Below, piece by piece: positions 23,401 through 33,750 of a stretch of DNA of 64,000 bases. The notes beneath the pieces were generated by a model. It had not been told where the DNA came from and did not search any database. It saw only the letters and a list, made by a program, of their open reading frames with translations. Every line of letters starts with the position of its first letter. The first letter of the stretch is position 1. The stretch covers positions 37,408,965 to 37,472,964 of the forward strand of contig NC_092628.1 in the NCBI RefSeq assembly GCF_039555335.1, given 5' to 3'. Position numbers and translations under genes: made by a program. Source of the DNA: Amphiura filiformis. Lineage: Eukaryota; Echinodermata; Ophiuroidea; Amphilepidida; Amphiuridae.

Positions 23401-26400
23401 ATTTTTTTACAGTTTTTCCTCACTTCTAAACTGTTTTAAAAACATTAATGAAGTGGTAAACAGTAGAGAAATATCCCAATTCACCTATTTGGGCTATTTA
23501 TTAAGCTAATAAAAGGCACACAACCATGTTTTGGCTATGACCTTTAAAAAGCATTAAAAAAAATCTTGACTGACCGACCCAATTCTGGAAAACTTGTGGA
23601 GGACAAGCAAACTATTTTTTTGGGGGGGTCTAAGCCCTGCAGACAGGTGCATTAGACAAACATCAACCTTTAGCATGAGTCAACTGTCTAATTCCTGGAG
23701 CTACAAGTAGTATGCCTTTTTATCCCCCTGGCTTTAGCCATGGAGGGGGATATTGCGATAGTGTATTCCTTCTGTATGTATGTGGGTGTGTAGGGGGGTA
23801 TGTGTATGTGTGTTCCATTTTGGTTAGGTTTTGCCTTCCGCCTATTTTCTCGGAGACTAGGGATCGCACAATTCTCAAACTTGGTGGGTGGGTGCATCTT
23901 GACCCGAGACAGAACTGGTTTGTATTGGTTAGTGGGTCAAGGTCACTGAGGTCATCCAGGGGTCATCTGAGGTCAATAGTAAATACTGTCGTATGGGCAT
24001 GAAACTTGGTGGGTACAGTCAACATTTAAAGCCAAATTTTTTGAAGGTCATTTCGAGGTCACCAGGGGTCATCTGAGCTCAAATTAGTAAAAACTGTTGG
24101 ATGGGCATGAAACTTGGTGGGTACAGTCTACATTTAGAGCCAAATTTTTGGAATATCATTTCGGGGTCACCAGGGGTCATCTGAGGTACAAGTTTACTGA
24201 CCGCCCAGCCAGGGGGGTCGCGTGGTTCGAGAACCGCCTATTTTTTAACCTAATAATACATTACAAAGGAAAAAAATGTTGGAAATTACATGTATAAGAT
24301 ACATGTATAATGCATCCACCTCTCTAATGAAACAATCCAAGACAACTTGCACATATTGGAGGGAAAAAATCTCATACTTTTACCTAAAGTTATAGTGGCT
24401 GTGTGAAATTTAATATCTACGTCATTGACTTAACTGTACTGTACCCATGAAGATAGCATAAATTTAAATTAATTTATTTTATTTCCAGCTGTGTTTGAAA
24501 GTAGTACCACTTTATTTGTCAGTATTTTTGATCATATTTTCTTTGGCAGTCTGATGATGCAACATGTCCTGATAAACTCTATGATTTGGTGTCTGTAGTT
24601 ATTCATTGTGGAAGGTAAGAACAGGCTGGCGACAGCTCGTTATAAAAGTAATTCAAGTATGGAAGCCGCCATTACCCTGCCATCGCGTAGAGCCTGGAAC
24701 ACTACCGCGATTTCTACCGCTATATCGCGTCCGTGCTCTGCGTTCAAGTCATGAAAAATCGCGGCTTGCTGCATCCACGGTTAGACTTTTTCAAGTCTGC
24801 TACAGTGCATTTTTTTCAAATGTTGAACAGGTTTTTGAATACTTTTAATTATATTTTTAGCGCATCCATGAACTTAATTTATCAAATGCATTAAATCAAC
24901 CAACAATCCCGCTATCCGGCCAAGATTTATACAAGAAAAATACTGTTTCAATCACGAAAATTAACCTAAATTTCGCGCATACACGTAAGACTTGGCGATA
25001 GTCTATTCAGATATTGTTGTCAAGCTCGAGGTGATTGACCCTAATGATTGACAGTTGGGAACGCGTACTGCTATGCGCGATGCTGAACGCGTAGTCGTGG
25101 TAGCCGGGTTCTAAAGTGGGTGCTAAAACCTCAAATGGCGACCTCCATGCGTGTACCGGGGGTGCTAAAGTGGAACCAAAACAACAGCGGGAATCGTGTG
25201 TTAAATCGACATAGAAAAGAACAGGAGGGATCAGCGAAATTTACTGTCAGCCCTCTGGTAAGAACATTTCATTTAGGGATTCAATCATGTTTCACCGTTG
25301 TTCATCACCGATGCGTCCACGTTGCCTGCGTGGTTTACTTCATGAGGGCAGCTTTAGCTGCCCGAGCCCTTTCAACAACGAAAACAAGCTAAATATCGTC
25401 TAATTCTCATGGTGCCTCCATTCGGAATATCCGTTTGTTATTGCCACTCAACCTTAATCTCGGTGGTTTCTATGTTGATAGCCTATCAGCAATAAAACAA
25501 AAGAATGAAATGGTAATGTTTAGCTGCTACTTAAATAACATTAAAAAAGTGATTACGCATAAGTTCCAGTCATGACAAATTTTACGCTACTCACGCCAGT
25601 AATGCATATCTTTATTGTATCCGTGCATTCGCATATACGCTACTGGAAAAGTGTGGATACATCACGGATTAACAACGCTTGGCTCCTGTACAAAGGAATA
25701 GGAAGAGTTGTTGAAAGGTGTATTTTACCTGTGCATAAATGAGTACATACATAGTTATTGATCAATCAATAAAATCTACCATTCAGTCAATCAATCAATC
25801 ATTCAGTCAATCAACCAATCATTCAGTCAGTCAATCAATCAACCAATCAATCATTCACAAATTTGCTCTTGTAATATTGTTATCAGTGACTGTTTACATG
25901 ATTGTAATGATATTATTATAACAGTAAATATTATGACATGTGTATTTTGCATTCATATTCATGTGAGTGTAAGGCATTCATTATATCTTTGTCAGTGCAA
26001 GGCGTTTATTATGTCTTTGTCAGTTCCAGGCTTTCATTGTGTCTTTGTGTTGGGGTTTTTGTGACGCACAGGTTTGAATATGTCATTTACTGTAAGTTAG
26101 AGATCATGCAATGTTACTCTGGAATCAAGAAACTGAATGTGTATTTGCCCATAGCCTGTCTAACATGCACTCAATGCCATTGATTAACATATTTCATGAG
26201 ACTAAGTTCTAATACAACACAATTATGCCTGTACAATTTCTTGCTGGTAGGTAAGGTGCAGCATCACAGCCATAAATTTGCTGTACCATATACCATATTT
26301 GGTGAAGCGGAAATGATTCTGATATATCTTAATGGCAGGGGAATAATTGTTGAAATGTGCTGGTACATAGGTGTAGCACATGTTAAATTGCAGACATTTA

Positions 26401-28213
26401 TTTGTCCTATTTAGTGCCTGTGCACTTAGTGAAATTTTTCATGGAAAACATTGTTGTAATTCTGATATATCCTGATGGCAGCATAATAACTTTTGAAGTG
26501 TGCTGGTACTTAGGTGTAGTGCATGTTAAATCGCCAACATTGTCCTATATATTTTGTGCCTGAGCACTTATTGAATATTTTTCATGGAAAATGTTGTAAT
26601 TTAGGATATTAGAAGTAGGAACAGTAGTATCCATACTTTGATCAGCTCATAATTGGGGGGAATTGTTAGGCTGTTACCACTACGCCGAAAAGTTGACCCA
26701 CGTTAATAGTGATATAGTTGACTTGTCGTGTCTCTATTGTGTGAGTTAAATAAAAGTAGATCGTATCAAAATAGAGATTTTAGCATCCGAAGAAAGCTGA
26801 TATTTTGCTCATAATTTCAGTGACAATTTTAGGCCTAAAATGTGTTCTGTTTAGATGTTATGAATGAAAAAGTGATAGCCTCATGGTGGTAAACCACACT
26901 GATCTATGTGCCATAGTGAAACATGTGTTTGCTTCTAATATCAAAACCACTAGTGCAATTTCGGAATCACAATATTTTGGTACCAACCTCAATGTGAGGT
27001 ACAAAATGCCTCAATCTGACCATCAACCTTTAACAGGTGTAAGAAAGTCAACATGTGCCCTTATAAAGGAAATAGTGTTATGATTAGGTTGAACAGTAAA
27101 CAAGTGATTACTCACTGAAAGTTCATTTTGTTTTGCATTTTTCAGTGGTCCAAACAGAGGTCATTATATCACAATAGTAAAAAGTCATGGTTTCTGGTTA
27201 CTATTTGATGATGACTTAGTAGAGGTAAGTAATATTATTTCTATTCCTAGAATTTATAGATTTCATATTTTCCCTATATTTTTGAACTCTTCCTATATTT
27301 TCCTATATTTTTACAAAATGTCATATAATTCCTCTATTTTTTCCGAATTTAGGAAATTACATGTTTTCTTTTCACTTGCACTAGTGAATTTAATACTCTG
27401 CATGCTAGCCATAGGCTTCAACATAAGAAGTCCCAAGTTTTGAGATATTTTCTCAAAATACCAAGAGCTATCTCAAGAACCACTGAACCAATACTAGGCT
27501 TGTTTGTACCTATTTTAATGCATTTTTCATGCTGATTCCAAATATGGTCATGAAAATTCACATTTCTGACATTTTTGACTTAAAAAAAAAAATTGAAACT
27601 TGTCGTGTGCAGTCGACACCCGCGTGAAGAGAGTTAATATGTAAAATTTAAAAAAATCATAGTGCAAAGTTGTCATAAATTATCAGCAGATCAGGCATTA
27701 CCAGCTTGTATTATTTGCCCAGTATATTCTTTAGCTACATCACACCAGTTAACCAGTCAAAATGATGCTCAAATTAAAGTACATCTTTGGGACTTTTCCC
27801 TCTTAACAAAAGTTACTGGTGTTTGATACCCACTGTATTTGACTTCCGCTGTTCCATATTTTCATTCAAAATGTTCCTATATTTTTGAAGCTCTGTATAG
27901 TGATCTCACTGTATATTTAGGTTGATAGGGTCAGATGCTCGTGGGCTTCTCAATCAAGACGTTGACTTTGCAATAGAGAATCTGAAAATAACAACTAAGC
28001 ATAATGCAATATGAGAAACTTGATAAGAAAGTTCAATGACCATTTCAATTGTTGATGTTTGAATTGTGATGTCTTTTTATCTCCCTCTCTCCTCTATTAT
28101 CTCAGAAAATTGATGTTTCCAACATAGAGGAATTCTATGGGTTAGCAACAGAAGTGCAGAAGACATCAGATTCAGGCTACATCCTCTTCTATCAAGCCAG
28201 GGACTTACCATAG
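5376..28213 (+). CDS. USP12/USP46: USP12/USP46-type ubiquitin carboxyl-terminal hydrolase, 11-exon gene
   Basis: Joined coding exons: 5376-5402, 7017-7097, 11129-11342, 12761-12841, 13488-13642, 15508-15584, 17756-17839, 22684-22816, 24550-24614, 27146-27224, 28106-28213; 1104 nt, 367 residues plus stop, close to the length of vertebrate USP46/USP12. All junctions are GT-AG and phases agree. The protein is a C19 cysteine protease: the Cys box [13 protein letters not shown] puts the catalytic Cys near residue 41, the His box [12 protein letters not shown] puts His near 312, and the Asp lies in WLLFDDD near 327-329. Zinc-finger pairs are RCLCCE (181/184) and YCENCC (228/231). In known relatives this enzyme removes ubiquitin in the cytosol and nucleus and is switched on by the WD40 proteins UAF1/WDR48 and WDR20 (family knowledge). 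Residues match USP12 at some sites and USP46 at others, as expected of a single pre-duplication orthologue. Introns are large and repeat-laden; intron 5 is almost wholly a minisatellite. Exon 1 is the only uncertain part. Confidence 0.93.
6513..6952. mobile_element. TTAA foldback MITE, family B, copy 1, with 47-bp duplication at its left edge
   Basis: TTAAGGTGGTACTACACCCC...GTACCACCGTAA. Arms include ATTTGTGACTATTTTTG and GTTATGTATATTATAGGGGC with complements. The left flank plus element start (about 6487-6533) is duplicated in tandem at about 6534-6580. Confidence 0.7.
7017..7097 (+). CDS. USP12/USP46: USP12/46 exon 2 (residues 10-36)
   Basis: Acceptor CTTACAG precedes GGGGCA and donor AAT|GTAAGT follows. 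The 27 codons include [12 protein letters not shown] and [12 protein letters not shown], the highly conserved lead into the Cys box. Phase 0 at both ends. Confidence 0.95.
7324..7750. mobile_element. GGGGTTGTGCAATAATTATG-ended MITE, family E
   Basis: Terminal inverted repeats GGGGTTGTGCAATAATTATG and complement; inside are many CTTGCCCCCC/CTGCCAAAA blocks. It lies in USP12/46 intron 2. Confidence 0.7.
7975..10155. repeat. Diverged 2.2-kb inverted-repeat structure in USP12/46 intron 2
   Basis: 7979-8006 (CGACGCACACCGTCGACGTC) is inverted at 10128-10148, and 8476-8560 (ACGTGGAGCTGCTACGCGTA, GACCAATCATGTTAGA) is inverted at 9850-9925. It may be an old transposon with degraded ends; the middle is not recognised. 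Confidence 0.45.
10202..10718. repeat. Pair of about 100-bp direct repeats
   Basis: GAAAGAATGAACAGTTTACC...CAACTTG(G)AAAAAAA occurs at 10202-10308 and again at 10619-10718 with few differences, probably two copies of one interspersed element in USP12/46 intron 2. Confidence 0.6.
10318..10395 (-). mobile_element. tRNA-derived SINE head
   Basis: On the - strand GAGCTGGTAGCCTATAGGC resembles a pol III A box and GGGTTTCATTCCC about 35 bases on resembles a B box. It sits between two direct repeats. Confidence 0.4.
10717..10800 (-). repeat. End fragment of the GGCATGAAACTTGGTGGG repeat family
   Basis: GGCGGTTCTCGAACCACGCG...GTACCTCAGATGACCCCT is the complement of the right end of the element at 23719-24245. 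Confidence 0.6.
11129..11342 (+). CDS. USP12/USP46: USP12/46 exon 3, catalytic Cys box (residues 37-107)
   Basis: Acceptor CTCTTGTCAG, donor AACG|GTAAAT. It encodes [16 protein letters not shown] with the nucleophilic Cys, then the LLTCLADLF and [14 protein letters not shown] blocks typical of this subfamily. It ends in phase 1, splitting a Glu codon with exon 4. Confidence 0.97.
11435..12108. mobile_element. TTAA-flanked foldback MITE, family A, copy 2
   Basis: 674 bp from TTAAGGGATC to ATCCCTTAA, intact TTAA on both sides, in USP12/46 intron 3. Same arms as copy 1. Confidence 0.75.
12447..12706. mobile_element. MITE family F, copy 1
   Basis: Ends TTTGATCAGCTTGT and GAGCTGATCAAACTATA; inside CTCTTAACTTGGGTCTACTT. 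It lies just before USP12/46 exon 4. Confidence 0.65.
12761..12841 (+). CDS. USP12/USP46: USP12/46 exon 4 (residues 108-134)
   Basis: A long pyrimidine tract and TTTTGTAG precede the exon; donor CAAG|GTAATT. It encodes [20 protein letters not shown], the USP QQDAHEF box. A MITE copy (12447-12706) ends only about 55 bases upstream of the acceptor. Confidence 0.97.
12891..13213. mobile_element. AAGCGCC-ended foldback MITE
   Basis: ACCGTATTCATTCCAATAAG...CGCTTATTGGAGCGAATACG inverted ends, with more GGGCGCTTATT inside; it occupies half of intron 4. A related piece lies at about 31795-31860. Confidence 0.6.
13488..13642 (+). CDS. USP12/USP46: USP12/46 exon 5, first zinc CxxC (residues 135-186)
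   Basis: Tandem acceptor GAGCAGCAG: using the second AG gives LLQE at the junction, the better match to the family, while the first AG at 13484 would add one codon in frame. The exon has a variable linker rich in Lys, Ala and Asn, then [20 protein letters not shown], where Cys181 and Cys184 form half of the structural zinc site. The donor GAAGCG|GTGAGT is phase 0. The final 36 or so bases plus donor are the seed of the array that fills intron 5. Confidence 0.96.
13597..15465 (+). repeat. Exon-donor minisatellite filling USP12/46 intron 5
   Basis: About 41 tandem units of 44-45 bp (a few of 42 or 46) follow the authentic exon 5 end. Each unit reads GTGAGTACACTCACAAATGA, then AACAAGGTGTCTGTGTTGTG, then AAGG(G): a copy of the final coding bases of exon 5 ([12 protein letters not shown]) preceded by a copy of the intron-5 donor. 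I count 42 GAGTAC cores including the native one; about 37 keep GTGAGT and about five have ATGAGT. Roughly ten units carry GCGTATGTG or a near variant in place of GTGTCTGTG. Only the last 42 or so bases of the intron, with the pyrimidine tract, lie outside. There are no unique spacers, so it is not CRISPR-like. Long open frames on both strands within it are by-products of the near 3n periodicity. Confidence 0.97.
15508..15584 (+). CDS. USP12/USP46: USP12/46 exon 6 (residues 187-211)
   Basis: Acceptor CTCTCTTCAG comes directly after the minisatellite intron; donor TTAAG|GTATGT. It encodes [20 protein letters not shown] then ITHCL, near-invariant in USP12/46. It ends in phase 2. Confidence 0.97.
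15763..16428. mobile_element. TTAA-flanked foldback MITE, family A, copy 3
   Basis: 666 bp, TTAA on both sides, in USP12/46 intron 6. Confidence 0.75.
16837..16862. repeat. Perfect 12-bp-stem hairpin
   Basis: GGACTTGTGTCG, two bases, CGACACAAGTCC, within a weaker ATCTATGG/CCATAGAT extension. In intron 6; no function seen. Confidence 0.5.
17086..17532. mobile_element. GTGACC...GGTCAC MITE, family C, copy 1
   Basis: 447 bp with ends GTGACCTGCTGTGACG and an imperfect complement; sub-terminal CATAAGTC/GACTTATG; flanks ATAT on both sides. It lies in USP12/46 intron 6. Confidence 0.65.
17756..17839 (+). CDS. USP12/USP46: USP12/46 exon 7, second zinc CxxC (residues 212-239)
   Basis: Acceptor CTCTACAG, donor AAAAG|GTGAGT. 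It encodes [20 protein letters not shown] then SKQEAQKR. Cys228 and Cys231 complete the zinc finger with Cys181/184 of exon 5. Confidence 0.97.
18226..18281. mobile_element. Fragment of the hAT-like MITE family
   Basis: TCTTAGCTAGCCACC...CCGTCATTTT...TGACAGATGC matches the left part of the 42623-42923 element with an internal deletion. Confidence 0.5.
18281..18995 (-). mobile_element. 3' end of a CR1/L2-like LINE
   Basis: On the - strand, 18995-18818 encodes [20 protein letters not shown] then GAKILN, one internal stop, and a Leu/Ser-rich tail ending at a stop (18820-18818). That is the RRSF..RGAK.WN pattern closing the RT ORF of CR1/L2/Jockey-type LINEs. About 500 bp of AT-rich 3' UTR follows, ending in a (CAAA)n-like tail at 18281-18296. 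It is 5'-truncated, in USP12/46 intron 7. Confidence 0.65.
20187..20343. mobile_element. GGCTATTCCA MITE, family D, copy 1
   Basis: 157-bp near-palindrome GCTATTCCAATTGAAATCCA...GGAATAGCC, with inner CACCCCTATGGAAGACATGA. Confidence 0.75.
21684..22490. mobile_element. GTGACC...GGTCAC MITE, family C, copy 2 (middle of the nest)
   Basis: Same sequence as copy 1, split by the family B element; flanked by AATT on both sides. Minus the insert it is about 443 bp. Confidence 0.75.
21811..22178. mobile_element. TTAA foldback MITE, family B, copy 2 (innermost of a three-level nest)
   Basis: TTAA at 21811-21814 and 22175-22178 with 360 bp between. It interrupts a family C element at a TTAA that is still empty in the other family C copy (17214-17217). 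Confidence 0.85.
22684..22816 (+). CDS. USP12/USP46: USP12/46 exon 8 (residues 240-284)
   Basis: Acceptor CTGTTGCAG, donor AATACG|GTAAGT. It encodes [20 protein letters not shown] then [30 protein letters not shown]-type MITE begins only about 15 bases into the following intron. Confidence 0.97.
22832..22958. mobile_element. Family D MITE, copy 2
   Basis: GGGCTATTCC...GGAATAGCCC, starting 15 bases past the exon 8 splice donor of USP12/46; the right half is shortened. Confidence 0.7.
23719..24245 (+). repeat. Interspersed repeat with about 110-bp internal units
   Basis: Starts TATCCCCCTGGCTTTAGCCA and ends GCCCAGCCAGGGGGG...GAACCGCC. Inside are tandem diverged units built on GGGCATGAAACTTGGTGGGT and CACCAGGGGTCATCTGAG. 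In USP12/46 intron 8; no conserved coding frame. Confidence 0.6.
24550..24614 (+). CDS. USP12/USP46: USP12/46 exon 9 (residues 285-305)
   Basis: Acceptor CTTTGGCAG, donor GGAAG|GTAAGA. It encodes [20 protein letters not shown] then G. The start is less conserved than neighbouring exons; [11 protein letters not shown] matches the family. Confidence 0.95.
25755..25862. repeat. (ATCA/GTCA)n microsatellite-like tract
   Basis: Repeated CAATCAATCATTCAGT in intron 9. Confidence 0.7.
26631..26755. mobile_element. MITE family F, partial copy, reverse
   Basis: ACTTTGATCAGCTCATAATT...GCCGAAAAGTTGACCCACGT is the complement of the right part of the other copies. In USP12/46 intron 9. Confidence 0.55.
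27146..27224 (+). CDS. USP12/USP46: USP12/46 exon 10, catalytic His and Asp boxes (residues 306-332)
   Basis: Acceptor GCATTTTTCAG, donor GTAGAG|GTAAGT. It encodes [20 protein letters not shown] then DDDLVE, carrying the catalytic His (about 312) and Asp (about 328). Confidence 0.97.
28106..28213 (+). CDS. USP12/USP46: USP12/46 exon 11, C-terminus and stop
   Basis: Acceptor TTATCTCAG. It encodes [20 protein letters not shown] then [15 protein letters not shown] and TAG at 28211-28213. The ILFYQ-R-D ending is the family signature; LP is a two-residue extension relative to vertebrates. Confidence 0.96.
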   Translation, partial: KIDVSNIEEFYGLATEVQKTSDSGYILFYQARDLP

Positions 28214-28854
28214 TCTTTGATTAGCGTAAAAAAACAAGTTTGTTTCCTGTATTTTTTTAATCTTTAAATTTATGGTAACATATGCCTCAAATTGCAAATA
28301 TTAATGTCAAATCAATAAGTAGGTTAGGTATGAAAATTGTAAGTTTTAGGAAAATCATAGATTGATTTTCATAGGATTTATTGATTTCATATTGCTTTCA
28401 TTATACAAGGAAAAATCTTTTGAAAACAAATTAATTTTTATGCTTGAGAATATAACTTTCTGCTTTTCTCAAATCAAATAACAAAATGTGTTAAAATTGC
28501 TCCAAAATGAAATACTAAGGCATGCAGGAAACAAACTTTTTTTAGACTTATATGCATTTTTATTCTGTAGAGTCTAAGAAACTTTGCAATCAGTTCTCAT
28601 AGAAATCAACTTATTGATGATAATTCACAAGTCCCATTCATGTTGGTAGCTTCCACTGATTGTGACCCAACATGAGTAAGTGAGGCTTAAGTTGGGAGCG
28701 GACGTGATCATGAAATTAAAATTACAATACTCGGCATTAATGAAAAATAAAGAACAATTTGATACTGAACCATAATTTTAGTGCATTTTAAAATTTTTGG
28801 GCATTTAAATTGAGTTTTCATTTTAATTGCAAGTCAACCAAAAAACAACAAACT

Positions 28855-29477
28855 TTAAGGGATCTAAAATGAGCGTTTATTGCGTGATCGACAGTATTTT
28901 TGTGGGACATGAGAGCACCTCAGACCTATCGAATTGCATTCTGAATACGAAGCATGTCTTTCTGATATCAAATAATTTTCATTTTTGAAAATCACAATAT
29001 AATAAAATTTTATGACAAATTATAAAATTTGATATTTTGCAAATTTTGATATAATACAGTCCTCGGTAAATTATATAAATCTAATGACATATTCTTAAAG
29101 TGTATGTAGCAGGAGGAAAAGCCGACGGTCAATTGAAAATTTTGACCTTTCATATTGAAGATATGGATTTTTTTCCCAAAAAGACCTTCAATACGAAAGG
29201 TCAAAATTTTCAATTGATCGTCGGCTTTTCATCCCACCTACATACACATTAAGTATAAATCATCAGATTTATAAAGTTTACTTCAAGTACTGTTAAATAT
29301 CAAAATATCAATTTTAATGATTTGCCATAAAATGTGTATTAAATTGCGAATTTCAAAAATCAAAATTATTTGATATCAGAATGACATTCTTCGTATTCAG
29401 AATGCAATTCGATATGTCTGATGTGCTCTAATGTCCCACAATAAATACTGTCCAAACGCTCATACCCCAGCCCTTAA
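28855..29477. mobile_element. TTAA-flanked foldback MITE, family A, copy 4
   Basis: 623 bp, TTAA on both sides; the central loop is shortened by about 35 bp relative to the others. It lies about 640 bases past the USP12/46 stop, perhaps in the 3' UTR. Confidence 0.75.
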
Positions 29478-32175
29478 GAGCCACCTCTACAATGCAAAAT
29501 CCTTTATACGTCGTATATTCTCAAAAAGCCAAATTGCCATTTGGTTAGAGAAGGTATAAAGGGTTCCTTGAGCATATTTTGCAGATGATATAATTCACTT
29601 TTCATACATGCACCTTAATGGTGTGTGATCATTGTTTTTGATGTGCAATCACCAAATGTTGGGAAAAACTGGGTTCATTAATTGAATTGAAGGCATGATA
29701 GTTGTTTATGCCTTTGGCTCCGCCTCAGGTATAAACAATCGATTGTGCCCTCAAATCTTAATGAATCCCTATATAACGACATTGTTGCACATATGTTCCC
29801 ATATAATATATGAGAAATGACATGCATCAACATGAGTCTGAAGCATGTTGAGTCACAATTTTGTACACCTCAGTGTCATTTAATTATAACGCCAAACACT
29901 TTTTAAGTCACTGCTGTAATATTTCATATTTTATGATGCTGAATTTATTCTGTACATGCTGGTACGGTTATTAATTCAACATATATTTTAATTTGTAGTG
30001 ATCACATTTGAGGGTTGAAAATAAATGCATTTTTAAATCAATATTTAAGAGCTTATTTACTCAGTTGATGATAATGTATAGGTTTGGCTCTGGATAGACC
30101 AGTTACAGGTATATTCATCAAACTTAAGCTGAATTTATACTTGATTGTATAGCAATTGTTATGCATTGCATTTGAAAAGCGATGGGTAATTGCCATAAAA
30201 AGCGATGCATCACTCGTGGCTTTTGTATTTGTATTGATAATCATGATTGCTTACAAAACATTCAAAATACCACAAAGTACATCTTTAGGAAATCCATGAT
30301 GTTGATAATTATTGTTTGAAATTAGGGAACAACTCAAAAGTTTGATGATGTCTATAAATGACAGTCCTTTCGTTAGGAGGCTAACCCCGCTTTCTAACGC
30401 AAGTGTGAAATGTGTGGATTCAAATCTACTTATATTAGACCAATATTTTAACTTTTTTTTTTCATTTGTAATCAGACTCTTTGACCTAACAAAAGGACTT
30501 TCATTTATAGGATGTCATGAAACTTTCGGTTTGTTTTCTTAACTTGAAGTTGATTGGTGGGCAATTTAGTTCATGTGACTAGTGACATCATTGGAAGTTG
30601 AAATTTGTTCAACATGCAATTAAGCAAGCAAGTATAGATGAGGTGACTTCTGACGTCAATGCCTGTCAGTATGCGCATGCATCATCACAATATCCATTGT
30701 TTTTTGCCTGGCAGTATACGCGCGCATCATATTTTGTTCGGGGCTCGTGTTTTTAAAACTCCCGCCACATCACAATAAGGCTATTGAACAGTGTAGTGGT
30801 GGCATGGGGTTCACTTAAGCATATCGATATACCAGTCCCTTGCCTTTGTTGATAAACATTGAGGTCAACTCATCTATAAATTCAGCTTTATTTGCAATGT
30901 GATGTGTGTGTACAATATGGTGCTGTACATTGGTGTATCATATCCATATGTAGTATCATGTTGTGCATGTACACTGCACATTTTTAAATAGTTGTGATGA
31001 ACAGCAAGATTACCAATTTTGAAGGATCATGAAAATTATTCTATTTGTGTTTTTTCAAATGTTTCATGATTTTCAATGTTATTTTGTCCCCATATATGTT
31101 GACATTCCTGCCAAAATACTCTTAAACAAAAGTCTTTGACACTTTTTGATTATAAATTTTTATATAAAAATGTTATTCAAAATGAAGTACAACAAGTAAT
31201 CAAATTAATAAAGTATTAACTTATCATTTAATACATTTTGACCAGCAATTTGTGATTGACCTGACAGTTAGTCAGTCACTACTGCAGCACACAACATAAT
31301 TATATAGACATAGTCCATTTGGCTACCTCCAGCTAGTGACGTCAGTAGTGCTCCAGTGTGCATAGTATAAATCATTCAAATTGACTCAAGAACTGGTGTG
31401 TTTACACGCGCGGTCAAAGGTAGTATATCTGTACATGCATGAGGTAACTCTGCCAAAGTACTGAAATCACTCTTGAGGAAGTCAAATGGACTATAGTGTT
31501 TTTAGAAATCTGTTTGGCAATTTGCCTTATATTTGAAGAAAATATAGAACTTCAATCTAATAAATGCCCCTACCCAAATAGGTGCCCCTATGGAAGTGCA
31601 AACTGTCTAAAGCTGCACCGTACCCCCTTTTCAATGCAACTGTACAACTAAATTTCATCAAAAGTCTTAAAAATAAAATTGCCACCATATTAATCTTCCC
31701 CCATAGGATTATGATGATTTTGTCTTCAGATACACTGTATTTTTTAATATTTATGTGTATAAATTCACAATTTCGACTTTTGTTTCATCATTTTAATAAG
31801 CGCCCACCCCACCTCCGTAACTGACTGACTTTTAAGCACTGGGGCGCTAATAAGGTCAAATATAGTTTTATTGTTACCAATCAAACGTCCAGAAAATTTG
31901 AGCATTTGGTTTGATCGTATTTTTTTCTTTTGCTAAACACAATTCCTTCATAGGCCAGTATATAGTTTGACATTCTGTGTGATGTGTGTATTTGCCATTG
32001 CAACAATGATAATAGACATAGTTACTGCTACATCAAAACATCAAGAAGACGGAAGGCTGTGAACAAAACTAATCATTTGAGCCGCAAATTCACAGCGGAG
32101 ATTCAAAATATCGTAGTAGTAAAGGAAAAGCACATGCAAACATGTTGGAATATTGGTACTTATGCAGTCAAATGA

Positions 32176-32358
32176 TATATTCCAGTTGAAATTGATACAC
32201 GCTATGGAAGGCATGAACTTAACTTCCCACACAGGGGGTGAAAATTCAAAATGAAGTTGCCCATTCAGGTAACCCCATTTGAAATTCACACACCCTATGT
32301 GGAATATTAAGGTCATGTCTTCCATAGAGGGTGTACAGATTTCAAGTAGAATAGCTCA
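32176..32358. mobile_element. Family D MITE, copy 3
   Basis: ATATTCCAGTTGAAATTG...AGTAGAATAGCTC with the same internal blocks; in the spacer between the two genes. Confidence 0.7.
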
Positions 32359-33182
32359 ATGCCGCATTTAAGTCATCTTTATTGGCACTTTTAACAATTG
32401 ATTTTGTACAAATAGTTGATTTTTATAGCAATACTTGTTTTATCTATATAATTTGAGCTTTGCCTGTCAAGGTAAATATAGTTCATAGATAATTAGAAAC
32501 CAGTCAATCAATGTTTGCCTGGGGGCACATTTTGCAGGTAAAAACATGAACCCAGCATTTTTGGAAATCAAGGGAACACAAGTGTTTTGAGCAAGCACAA
32601 AGGAGGTTCTAAAAAATTATGAGATCCCCCATTCCCCTAGCATAAATATTGATCATTCCCTTAGTTCATGTACATTCAGGCTAGCTGAGATCTTTCAGGA
32701 TATTATTTTGTAAAGGTCTTGCAAATGTGCAACAGTTTTATACAATATTTGATGGTGGTGGTGGGTATTTCTTTCAAGGAAGCAAGTTGCAAAAGTCAAT
32801 CAGGTCTACTTTGATGAGTTCCAAATAGACAGCCCTTGTTGTATTTTCAATTGAATAAGATTTGCATATGTCATAGTGTTGCTGGTGAGAGGGTGCTGTG
32901 AATAGACACTCGCCTGTTTACATCGGGATGCGTGTTATGGTGTGCACATGGTAAGCTCTAAGTACAGCAAACAGCATTCTTATTCTATTTTCCACATAAT
33001 GAGAATGGAACTAGATTGTTATTGTTAACATCTTGGATGAGAAAGACTGGGAAGAGTTCAGATGTAAAACTGTTTTATCAATTTGTCTCAATTTTAGATA
33101 TTGGCAAATATAAGTAGACAATTTGTAAAGAAAATACTGAAGATCATATTTCAGAAATGTACCAAAAAGTTTGAAAATGGTG

Positions 33183-33545
33183 TTAAGGCGACGGAAAAAA
33201 CCCTGTTCTACGGGCAGATGGACTTAACAACTAGGGTTGGTGGGTGTGTGTTTTTTTAATGACCCTAAAAGATCATTGAAAGCTTGAAAATTTTGCAAAA
33301 ATTGACAAGGCGGTAGACGAAGCACATTCTCCCACTGTTCTCGTTGGATTATAATCTCCCAATCGATCCCGCGGTTGTTGATCAATAATCGTAGTAGTGT
33401 CGCTGCACGGAGCATGTGCTCTATGTGTCCAACGGAGCATGTGCTATGTATCAATGTTTAAAAAAAAGCAAATAAAAATAAATAAATAAACAGACTTTTA
33501 ATACTTTTATTAAAAGAAAGAAAGAAAGCCAAGAAAAAAACCAAA

Positions 33546-33576
<31 letters not shown>

Positions 33577-33719
33577 AAACAAACAGACTTTTAATTACTT
33601 TTATTAAAAGAAAGAAAGAAAGCCAAGAAAAAAAGCCAAATAAAATAAATAAATAAACAAACGGACTTTTAATAACTTTTATTAAAAGAAAGAAAGAAAG
33701 CTAAGAAAAAAAACCCAAA

Positions 33720-33750
<31 letters not shown>

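Noticed and set aside
25739-25921. Frame with SINQSF repeats
   Set aside because: Translation of an ATCA/GTCA microsatellite.
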